Below, in pieces: positions 23,509-30,085 of a stretch of DNA of 64,000 bases. The translations under genes and the position numbers were made by a program. The notes under the pieces are model-generated. The model was not told the origin of the DNA and made no database searches. It saw only the letters and a program-made list of their open reading frames with translations. Origin of the DNA: Solen grandis. Lineage: Eukaryota; Mollusca; Bivalvia; Adapedonta; Solenidae. Within the stretch, counting starts at the first letter, position 1. The number at the start of each line of letters is the position of its first letter. The stretch lies in contig CM037783.1 of the NCBI GenBank assembly GCA_021229015.1, forward strand, positions 9,309,324 through 9,373,323, read 5' to 3'.

Positions 23509-24760
23509 CCATGATTACGAAGAGGTAAATGTTCAATGGAGCTTCAGCTTCTGCTTCTTTGGCGATCTGGATCGTAATACCCTCGCTCGCGTTTTCGACC
23601 CGGCGGCCATTGCCGTGCAGGCCGTCGTCGTCGGTTGACCTCAAGTCCAGCCAGAGAGCGAACTCCTCCGTGAGGTACTTGCCCAGGTCGCAAGCGTGGA
23701 CACTGAGGTCCTTGGCCACCATAGCCACTTCGGGATGCCGTTTTAATCCGCCCGCCATTAGTTTTCTGACCTCGTCCCACGCCTGGTAAGGGCGCATGCC
23801 TTGCGCATAGAGCTGGTTTGGAATGCCCTCGACAGTGACCTCCACCTTCGTGATCTTGGGGTTGTAGAACGCCTCGCTCTGGCGAGCAAATGCATCAGTC
23901 GGTTCCTCGAAGAGCATCAAGACCCCCTTCATCGATCGAGCGGGGACGTTCAGGTTGATGTTCAACAGCGTGTCCGACTTGTTCGCCACTATTCTGCGGT
24001 GTCGGAGGACCCTGTCGTAGAGGATCGCCATCTTCCCCGCATACTGGTTGCGGATGTTGTCGGCCAGCTCCCTGTTGGTCACCATCTCGAACTCCAAGGC
24101 AGTGCCCTCGACTGAGAATTTGGCAGCCGCGTCACCGGCTGCCCGGACTACACGACTGTAATCGTTGAACGTAAGTTCGTATTCCAGCCTGTCACCGAAA
24201 GCGGACTGAAAGAAGGGCATGTGACTCTCCAAGAGTTCGAAGTCGAGTGGGATGTAGAAGCGGTTCCCGTAAGCCTTGGCAACAGCGACGTCCTTCACCT
24301 TGTTAGTCGCCTTGTCTCCAGCATCGAGTCTATTCTTCGTTGCGTTTCTGTCCTTCGTGGTGTCAATACCCTGGTACTGTGAGTTCGCCCGCTCGTTGTC
24401 GGTTTTCCAGAGGTCCACGTAGCATCCGAACACATCGCTGTCATCGATGCTCATGACCTCGTTCCCAGAAATTTTGATCGTGGTCTTCTTCACGATGGCC
24501 CTACCAAGATTATTGACCACTAGGCGGTTAGCATCGGTTGAGTCCAGCTTGATTTGGAATGCTAAACGAGTTGTTCCGGGGACTATGACATCACTAGCCC
24601 CAAGGTTCGGGAACCTCACTAAGAGCTGCTGATTTTGGTCGATTGTGGAGGGGTTGTTTGTGATCACAACCGTTTGGCGAGTGCCTTTGACCCCTAGGGG
24701 TTCTCTCAGGCATCGGTGCGGGTTGAGCTTTCTACCGTATGCGCTTTGTGCCATGATCAT
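23459..24760 (-). CDS. Double-jelly-roll-type major capsid protein candidate
   Basis: 433 residues, open throughout. The call rests on the pattern of a Bamford-lineage capsid protein: an N-terminal strand region with VVNNLGRAIVKKTTIKISG (residues 81-99), an 'FYIPLDFELLESHMPFF' turn (168-184) leading to 'RLEYELTFND' (191-200), a second beta-rich half, and a hydrophobic beta end 'NIYLFVIMDAQLNI' near the C-terminus. No signal peptide or membrane segment is seen. Initiation may be at M1 or at M3 (MIMAQ). The gene heads the leftward set, 32 bp from the divergent gene at 24,793. GC content and codon use differ sharply from the AT-rich surroundings. A structure prediction would settle the fold. I infer it from sequence pattern and from the neighbouring ATPase. 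Confidence 0.75.
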   Translation of the reverse strand: MIMAQSAYGRKLNPHRCLREPLGVKGTRQTVVITNNPSTIDQNQQLLVRFPNLGASDVIVPGTTRLAFQIKLDSTDANRLVVNNLGRAIVKKTTIKISGNEVMSIDDSDVFGCYVDLWKTDNERANSQYQGIDTTKDRNATKNRLDAGDKATNKVKDVAVAKAYGNRFYIPLDFELLESHMPFFQSAFGDRLEYELTFNDYSRVVRAAGDAAAKFSVEGTALEFEMVTNRELADNIRNQYAGKMAILYDRVLRHRRIVANKSDTLLNINLNVPARSMKGVLMLFEEPTDAFARQSEAFYNPKITKVEVTVEGIPNQLYAQGMRPYQAWDEVRKLMAGGLKRHPEVAMVAKDLSVHACDLGKYLTEEFALWLDLRSTDDDGLHGNGRRVENASEGITIQIAKEAEAEAPLNIYLFVIMDAQLNIENGRFVSAIY

Positions 24761-24797
24761 GTATTGAACTCGCTGACATTTGGGTCTAATACATGAT
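24756..24797. promoter_or_regulatory. Divergent start region with a 10-bp inverted repeat
   Basis: ATCATGTATT (24,756-24,765) and AATACATGAT (24,788-24,797) are perfect inverted arms. They contain the start codon of the capsid gene (minus, 24,760) and of the rightward gene (plus, 24,793). Both proteins begin M-I. The space between the two starts is 32 bp, so promoter elements must overlap coding sequence or be shared. Confidence 0.6.
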
Positions 24798-26007
24798 TAT
24801 TGCCGATGAAGATATACCACTAGAAGATTTCAGCGACCGGACGTCGCCGGCCGATGACGTCATCGCAACCACATCGCTTTCCAATGAATTACTCACGGAT
24901 GCCGTTGATGGGTATTATAACAATTTGGGTGAGGGATATCCCGCCGCTGGTAAGGACTACAATAAATTTGTGGTCGACAGAAAGGGTCAACTCCGCCTAA
25001 GGGCTCATCCGGATGTTGATCTGGTCAAGGGTCGCGACGGAAAACCCCTAAAGCTAACCTCTATAGCAGGTAAGAAAGGAGGTCGGGCAATAATCCGCGA
25101 CGAACTCTTGGACTGGGGGGGGGGGGGGAGAAAGATGACTCTACCCGCTAAAGCTGTCACCCAGATACAGCGGGCTGATGGAGTACTAGGCGAAGCGGCC
25201 GGCGGAAGTCTTGAGGTGGTAGATGTCGACAGAGCAACCCACGCCCTGACGGAAGCGGAGGAGACCGCGTTGAAAACGATCAACGACTCACCACTGAGTA
25301 CATCGGACTTGGACAGGTCCGAGTTAGTAATGCGGTACCGGGAACTCCGAGGACTCGATAAGGCTATGCAAACCCAGCGCGGTGAGCTTGTTAATAACCT
25401 GGCAAGGCTCTCTGAGCTCGACAGACACATTGAACGGGAAAAAAGAAAACTGGGAGAAACAGAAGACGAGCAGCTGCAGCTGGAGATCAGACAGCGCATC
25501 GCTGATCTTAATGACCAGCGGGCGGCTAGGCTCGAGGCGGCTTCGTTCAACCGAGAAGCTCTCAGATCGCAGATCAGCCGGATTCGTGACACCCTGCGGC
25601 GAATGATGCATGAAGACGCCACGCTGGCTGAACGGATCAAGACTCTCTTCCGAGAGCAGGGGATCACCGTCGTGTCCATCCTCACAGCGATCGGGATGAC
25701 CATCAGCACGCTCGTCCTAGCACTAACAGGAGGCGGTGCAGGCAGGGCCACTCCCCCCGCGCCAACTGATAAGGGTGGGGTAAAAGAATGGGTGAAAAGG
25801 CAGCTGAAAGCCCTCGCCACCCTTCTTGGTAAGCTTGCGGGTAAGGTCGCGGCCGCCATCCCCGGCATCATAGGCAGCGTGGTTTCGTGGTTGCTGTCGA
25901 CCGCCGGCAAGGCAGTTGGATGGCTTGCCGAGCACACTTGGGCGTTGGTCATTGCTGTTGGAGGCCTGTTGCTAGTCGCAACCCGCGAGTGGCTAGCGAA
26001 GCGCTAG
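24793..26007 (+). CDS. Coiled-coil and membrane-active virion protein candidate
   Basis: 404 residues, intact. The N-terminal part (1-150) is acidic and then mixed. A charged helical region (about 185-275) is rich in E, R, K, L and Q and should form a coiled coil. A first membrane segment lies at about 291-313, followed by a Gly/Pro linker, an amphipathic lysine-rich helix (about 330-352), a hydrophobic glycine/alanine-rich stretch (about 353-385) and a last membrane segment (about 386-400). Such a layout suits a capsid-associated or membrane-penetrating protein, but that is inference. From memory the C-terminal half resembles uncharacterised proteins in cnidarian capsid-bearing elements. A run of 14 G (25,115-25,128) lies in frame. 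Its 3' end overlaps the convergent gene by 15 bp. A 315-codon frame on the other strand is a GC-driven shadow. Confidence 0.7.
   Translation: MIIADEDIPLEDFSDRTSPADDVIATTSLSNELLTDAVDGYYNNLGEGYPAAGKDYNKFVVDRKGQLRLRAHPDVDLVKGRDGKPLKLTSIAGKKGGRAIIRDELLDWGGGGRKMTLPAKAVTQIQRADGVLGEAAGGSLEVVDVDRATHALTEAEETALKTINDSPLSTSDLDRSELVMRYRELRGLDKAMQTQRGELVNNLARLSELDRHIEREKRKLGETEDEQLQLEIRQRIADLNDQRAARLEAASFNREALRSQISRIRDTLRRMMHEDATLAERIKTLFREQGITVVSILTAIGMTISTLVLALTGGGAGRATPPAPTDKGGVKEWVKRQLKALATLLGKLAGKVAAAIPGIIGSVVSWLLSTAGKAVGWLAEHTWALVIAVGGLLLVATREWLAKR
25115..25128. repeat. 14-base G homopolymer inside a gene
   Basis: The G run encodes the glycines of DWGGGGRK in the coiled-coil/membrane gene. The frame is open as given, so the assembled length fits. 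A run this long is prone to slippage and to sequencing error. Confidence 0.9.
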
Positions 26008-27409
26008 CCAAAGGGCCACTAGCCCGACCGCAATTCCACCCACAACCAGAGCCCTTTTCTCGTCGGAGTGTGCCCGCGCAGCTGCTGCGTTTGCAGCGGG
26101 CAACGTTGATACTCCCTTATGAGTCGGTGGGTCCGCCCGCGGAGGCCCCGCGATTTTACCATCATCGAAGCTGCCATGCTGCGCCGGCCGGAGCCTTCTG
26201 AATTTTGTTGCCCGCGATTTTACCATCATCGAAGCTGCCATGCCCCTGAACTGGAGCAGAGTTGCTTTGAACCGTGCCGATGGGGAGGCCGGCCGGAGCC
26301 CTCAGAATTTTGTTGTTGTAGCCCGCGATGCCTGGATTTATATTAAGAAGCATGTCGCTTGGAGCCATGTACAATCCTGTCCCAAAGACCATGTTAAGCT
26401 CACTCCCGGCGTACTGCAGAACGCCTTGGTAACGGGTGATAGAGGCCTGGATGTCAACCGGAGAGTTGATCGCATCCTCCACTAGGGCTAGGAACTGCTT
26501 TTGAGCCTCGAAGCCGCCCGATGCCTTGTCGATGATCCTGGACTTGGTTTGTGCCTGGGCACCGAGCAGAGCCCACACATATGTCCGGATTGCGTCGTTG
26601 ATTCGCTCCATGCCGGCTTGGGTGAAGCCTTTCGAGTTGTCAAGCACGAACGTGCTCCAAGAGCCATCAACGCCGGGATCTTGCTCGATGAACTCGATGT
26701 GGGCCTTTTTAGGCGGTAGCCAGTCGCACGATGAAACTCCACAATGACGGCCTCCAGAGACCTCCGAGCCGAATGTCATGTGTTCGGGGTCTAGGCTTCC
26801 GGCGTTCTGCCTGGCGATGTGTTTTGCCTGATTGTCGTGCCGGAAGTCTGTCTGGGTCCACGCAACGTGCCCCCTGGTGTGAACGTCCCCCAGGCCGCGG
26901 CTGTTCGGATACTCTTTCTGACGCCAGTCTGTCTGGGGATCGACCCCGAATTCCTGGCAAAGCCGTTCATACGCTCTCCGGTCGTATGTATTGTTTAGGG
27001 GGTCCTAGGACGCGTCCTGTGGGAGGGCGCATTTCATTTCCTCCAGAATGCGTCTTATGGTGTAGTAGACGTGAAAGAGGTATACAGATTGAATGAGCAG
27101 AGTCTTGTGCCCCGCCGGCCCATTCAGGTGGTCATTAAATGAAACTCCCGAACCGGAAGTTGCGCACCAGACTGCAAAGTTGACCTGGTTCTGCCAGAAC
27201 TGCATCGGGCTTTTAGTCCAAGCTTGAACTGTGGCATCTGTTTTGACCCTGGGTAGACGGTACTGGCGCCAGATGTCGGGCATTTTCGCAGAGAAGACCT
27301 TGCCGGGGGCGGCTACGATCTGTATCGTGGACAAGTTGTTGGCGGTTAGGCTCCGCTGATACCCCCCTGCCTTATACTTCGCACCGCTATTGAACGTAAA
27401 TACCTCCAT
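25993..27409 (-). pseudogene. Membrane-anchored virus-like protein, broken twice
   Basis: The frame starts at 27,409 and runs 134 residues ('FTFNSGAKYKAGGY' near the start, 'VYYTIRRILEEMKCALPQD' near the end) to TAG at 27,005-27,007. The identical frame is then open to 26,162, with 'SIMRYQ'-type helical text and 'GTGLYMAPSDMLLNI'. A second break follows. A 32-bp sequence occurs at 26,147-26,178 and again at 26,211-26,242 (offset 64), which shifts the frame by one. The tail in the new frame (to 25,993) ends in 'EKRALVVGGIAVGLVALWL', a clear C-terminal membrane segment. One gene broken by a stop and a 64-bp duplication explains all three pieces. It starts 14 bp from the divergent penton-like gene. 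Function unknown. From memory the family accompanies capsid genes in invertebrate elements, unverified. Confidence 0.7.
26147..26329. repeat. Local templated duplication (64-bp offset)
   Basis: The 32-bp sequence starting CCCGCGATTTTACCATC is at 26,147-26,178 and 26,211-26,242. The 32 bp between them (26,179-26,210, containing CCGGCCGGAGCC and GAATTTTGTTG) resembles 26,287-26,315. The segment looks stitched from two nearby sources, as template switching would leave it. The offset is not a multiple of three and breaks the leftward gene. Confidence 0.85.
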
Positions 27410-27423
27410 CGGAATATTGCAAG
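27410..27423. promoter_or_regulatory. 14-bp divergent intergenic hub
   Basis: Only 14 bp separate the start codons of the leftward membrane-anchored gene (27,409) and the rightward penton-like gene (27,424). Any promoter must overlap coding sequence on at least one side, so transcripts probably overlap at their 5' ends. No motif was recognised. Confidence 0.55.
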
Positions 27424-28083
27424 ATGTTTCAGACGATTACTGATATAACTACAGGCCCCACCCACCTCCAAAAGCCAATCGACAATAGAGACGGATGTCT
27501 CAGAGTCGGGCTGCGGTCCATCACATACACGGTTGGCTGGTTCAATATCACAAAAGACGAGGTGGTCACGTCCAAAGGGGTGAGAAAGACGGTTCCTCCC
27601 GGACTTTGGACTCTTCAGCAGCTAGGTTCGTATATCAACTCCTTGTTCGAGGACCTAATCTTAACGCCGAACGAGACAACCGGACTCCTCGTTGTCCAAC
27701 CTAATGGAAGGGGCGTACATTTCACGGAGGGGTTGCTGCAGCTTCTTGGCTTCGACCAGACCCAAGTGCCGATCAGCCCATCGACGGGTGTGCGTGGGCG
27801 GCGTCCGGTAAATTTCAGTCCGAACAGGTTGTTGTTCATTCATCTGGAGCAGCTAAACACTACCGAGAACGCCCTGAACGGCGCCCCCAGTAGTCTGCTC
27901 GCCGCTGTCGCCGTTGGAGACTGGGCATACGGGGAGATCAAAACGTCAGTATTCCCCAATCCCGAGTTCAAACTTCTGAGACAGGGTACCATCTCAGAGC
28001 TTTCTCTCTCAGTTAGAGACGAGCGTGGTAACATTATAAACAACCACGGTTTGCCAGTGACTGTCGACCTTGAGGTGAAATGA
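27424..28083 (+). CDS. Penton-like minor capsid protein candidate
   Basis: 219 residues, intact. The protein is beta-rich with no membrane segment. The C-terminal part (about 180-219) has 'KLLRQGTISELSLSVRDERG' and then 'NIINNHGLPVTVDLEV'. An acidic-R-G turn between two beta strands at the very end, closed by a hydrophobic strand, is what I expect of single-jelly-roll penton or minor capsid proteins of Polintons and adintoviruses. Size also fits. It opens the rightward set, and its stop overlaps the next ATG as ATGA (28,080-28,083). The alternative is another single-jelly-roll structural protein. The penton role is inferred from the pattern and from the major capsid candidate 2.7 kb away. Confidence 0.65.
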   Translation: MFQTITDITTGPTHLQKPIDNRDGCLRVGLRSITYTVGWFNITKDEVVTSKGVRKTVPPGLWTLQQLGSYINSLFEDLILTPNETTGLLVVQPNGRGVHFTEGLLQLLGFDQTQVPISPSTGVRGRRPVNFSPNRLLFIHLEQLNTTENALNGAPSSLLAAVAVGDWAYGEIKTSVFPNPEFKLLRQGTISELSLSVRDERGNIINNHGLPVTVDLEVK

Positions 28084-28859
28084 GTATCTTTGGTGGGCGG
28101 GGGTATAAATCCTCTGAGGGCAATTACGCTACTCGGGCTTACGTCGATGCAGTCGCTTCGCGACGGTCCGCACCTCCCGATCTATCGCAGTATCTCAAAA
28201 AGACGGATGATGGAAATGTAGACTTAGAAGGAGGTCGGCTTATGAACGTCGGCGACGTCGCAGGGCCTACTGACGGCGTTTCTGCGAAAATGGTCCAGAC
28301 AACGTGGGACCATTTTAAGGGCGAAGTCGTGAGGAAAAATGGTGAAACGCCCATGGAAGACGACCTTGACCTTGGAGGTCACCGGATCGTAAATGTACAG
28401 CTTCCTCAGGACTCTAAAGATGCCGCAAACAAATGGTACGTCGACGGAAGACTCGGTCTAATCCAAATTCCCAACCCCATAATAACTCTAGTGGCCGAGG
28501 AGCGCGGACCTTTGGTTGGTGGGCAGTTCGAATGGTCGTTCGGCTCCAACTCGGATGGTCTGTCTCAGAGCAAAGTGGGCTACGTCATGATGAAAAAAGG
28601 CAAGATCATTTCAATGTCTCTGTCCGCGGCCGAGCGTAATGGACAGTCGGAGGATCAAGTGTCTGTAGGTGTCACCTTAAATGGACAATTTCAACAAGGC
28701 TATGATATCACTAAGATCCAGCACTCTTATGTCGCTTCCAAGACCTTCCTATCACCTCTGCAAGTTGAGAAAGACGATATTATCAACTTTCAGACGCGTG
28801 ACACGAGTAGGTCCCACGCTTCCGGTGTGGTCGCAATCTTAATTGAACTGGAGAGGTAA
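28080..28859 (+). CDS. Fibre-like protein with phage-type shaft repeats
   Basis: 259 residues, intact. Three copies of a phage-tail-fibre-style unit are visible: 'YATRAYVDA' (16-24), 'GNVDLEGGRLMNVGDV' (45-60) and 'DLDLGGHRIVNVQLPQD' (95-111) followed by 'DAANKWYVDG' (114-123). In bacteriophage fibres such units fold as a trimeric shaft. The C-terminal 100 residues are beta-rich and end in 'SGVVAILIEL', reminiscent of C1q/TNF-like or other trimeric knob domains. By position it would be a spike on the penton-like protein. The first ATG overlaps the upstream stop by four bases, so translation of the two is probably coupled or the start is exact. Receptor binding is inference. Confidence 0.65.
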   Translation: MSIFGGRGYKSSEGNYATRAYVDAVASRRSAPPDLSQYLKKTDDGNVDLEGGRLMNVGDVAGPTDGVSAKMVQTTWDHFKGEVVRKNGETPMEDDLDLGGHRIVNVQLPQDSKDAANKWYVDGRLGLIQIPNPIITLVAEERGPLVGGQFEWSFGSNSDGLSQSKVGYVMMKKGKIISMSLSAAERNGQSEDQVSVGVTLNGQFQQGYDITKIQHSYVASKTFLSPLQVEKDDIINFQTRDTSRSHASGVVAILIELER

Positions 28860-28878
28860 CAACATATATTATACGAAT
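28860..28878 (+). promoter_or_regulatory. Short AT-rich leader with TATA-like sequence
   Basis: CATATATTATACGAAT lies between the fibre-like stop and the ATG at 28,879. Similar 'TATATACG' text precedes the small downstream ORFs (near 29,539 and 29,742). It may be a viral-type late promoter element. The evidence is only that resemblance. Confidence 0.35.
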
Positions 28879-29504
28879 ATGAAGGATGAACTACAACAAC
28901 CTACGGCACCGCCTCTGTATCCCTCCCTGCCAACTGAGGGCGATGGTCACGCTTACCGTCTTCAACAAATAACGCGCATTCAGGCCGATTTAACGCGCGA
29001 GGCCGAAAAAAGGTCTGGCCTATGCAAGAAATATAGAAGGGGGTTGAACGCCGTAGATGGCGCTGACGCCCGCTTTGGCGGCCGCTGGGGCTTGGACTTG
29101 GAGTCGGTGGCGTCTGCCTCCTCTCGACAGTCGTGGCCATTCCGGTCGCTGTAGGGCTCGAACTGGGGTCTCTCGGTTGTGCGGGTCTCTGTGTTATTGG
29201 CAAGGTGGCTGGGCGGCGCCTTTCCCGCAAGTACCTCAAGCATCGACGCATTGAGACGATTGCCCGTGCAAAGCTGAATACGATCTCCGACATCGTTAGC
29301 AAATCCCTGACAGACGGTAACATTTCCGACATCGAGTACAGGCTTGTTCTAGATGAGCTCCAGAAGTTTGAAGACCTGAAACGGGAGGTCTATGCCAAAC
29401 AGGCGCCATCTCCGGTAAACATGGACGAGCTTCGAATAAAACTCCTAGACGAAGGCCGCAAAGAAGCGCTCGCAGAAATCGCCAAAAAGTTGAATTCCGC
29501 CTGA
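28879..29504 (+). pseudogene. Late-domain membrane protein with two frameshifts
   Basis: I place the start at 28,879 (MKDELQQ...). An upstream ATG at 28,843 would run 36 bases earlier, through the fibre-like gene. Residues 8-17 read PTAPPLYPSL, which overlays PTAP, PPLY and LYPSL. A helical region follows, then a hydrophobic glycine-rich stretch, then 'LELGSLGCAGLCVIGKVAG' and a long charged helix to 29,504. The open frame moves from frame 1 to 2 near 29,068 (a run of C) and from 2 to 3 near 29,090 (a run of G), each consistent with a one-base length change. These may be mutations or homopolymer sequencing errors. The family is known to me only as an uncharacterised neighbour of capsid genes. 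The late-domain role is inference. Confidence 0.65.
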
Positions 29505-29874
29505 GCTGCGTTTGTGTTAGAGACCCAGACCCACCACCTATATACGAAGAATGATCAGCGAGTATGTGCCTCCCGACAATCATCGATTTGATCCAGCTAT
29601 CTATCCCTGTCGCCATACTTACTATGGTGACCTTTATAATGCACCGGCAGAATAAGTTCGATGCCGGTCTTCTCGCAGAAATCGCCAAAAAGTTGAATTT
29701 CTCCTGAGCTGCATTTGTGTTAGAGACTCAGACCCACCACCTATATACGGAGAATAATCAGCGAGTATGTGTCCCCCGACAATCATCAATCTGATCCAGC
29801 TATATATCCCTGTCGCCACACTTACTATGGTGACCATTATAGTGCACCGGCTGAATAAGGTCGATGCCAGTCTT
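29469..29874 (+). repeat. 203-bp tandem duplication
   Basis: Unit 1 is 29,469-29,671 and unit 2 is 29,672-29,874, beginning CTCGCAGAAATCGCCAAAAA in both and roughly 90 percent identical by eye. The duplication copies the last 12 codons of the late-domain gene together with most of the next small gene. Divergence between the units suggests it is not recent. Confidence 0.9.
29564..29707 (+). CDS. Small membrane ORF, upstream duplicate
   Basis: 47 codons plus stop, with a hydrophobic segment (residues 4-24, 'PTIIDLIQLSIPVAILTMVTF'-like). Because of the 203-bp duplication its C-terminus is 'LLAEIAKKLNFS', the tail of the preceding gene read into the repeat. It is probably a by-product of the duplication, not an independent gene. 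Confidence 0.4.
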   Translation: MCLPTIIDLIQLSIPVAILTMVTFIMHRQNKFDAGLLAEIAKKLNFS

Positions 29875-29931
29875 CGGAGGCTTAACGAGGAATGTCTCCG
29901 AGAGAAAACCCAGGTCTCTACCTTAGACTAA
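29767..29931 (+). CDS. Small single-pass membrane protein
   Basis: 54 residues starting MCPPTIINLIQLYIPV, with one membrane segment (about 5-26) and a charged tail rich in R, E and K ('RRLNEECLREKTQ'). It is the last open frame of the rightward set, about 260 bp after the late-domain gene, with TATATACG upstream. The upstream duplicate retains the same reading frame over the membrane part, which supports real coding. It could be a small virion or membrane protein. No function is recognised. Confidence 0.5.
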   Translation: MCPPTIINLIQLYIPVATLTMVTIIVHRLNKVDASLRRLNEECLREKTQVSTLD

Positions 29932-30085
29932 TAGCAGACGCCCACTTTTTTGCCCCTCCCCCCTTGAGCCCGGGCCGGCGAGGGTTGTGGGCCGTCCCTA
30001 GGGCTGGGTACTAAATTGGGGTCTGAGTCGCGCGAAATGGTGCTGGGGGGGTAATGTCCAATCGCCCCCCCCCCCCCCCTGCTGC
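29932..30085. other. GC-rich right edge of the viral island
   Basis: The sequence is non-coding and GC-rich, with a run of 15 C (30,065-30,079). After it the composition falls at once to the AT-rich host level. The element end probably lies at or just after the C run. No terminal inverted repeat can be tested because the left end is in the gap. Confidence 0.5.

Noticed and set aside
25005..25952. 315-codon open frame on the minus strand
   Set aside because: It lies fully antisense to the coiled-coil/membrane gene. Its serine- and arginine-rich composition is what GC-rich coding sequence gives when read backwards, and it has no domain.
26709..27096. Frames of 83 and 121 codons overlapping the broken membrane-anchored gene
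   Set aside because: They use other registers over a region where the family frame itself stays open past the TAG. Arginine/proline-rich shadows.
29940..30085. Terminal inverted repeat of the viral island
   Set aside because: The opposite end is in the gap, so no partner can be shown.
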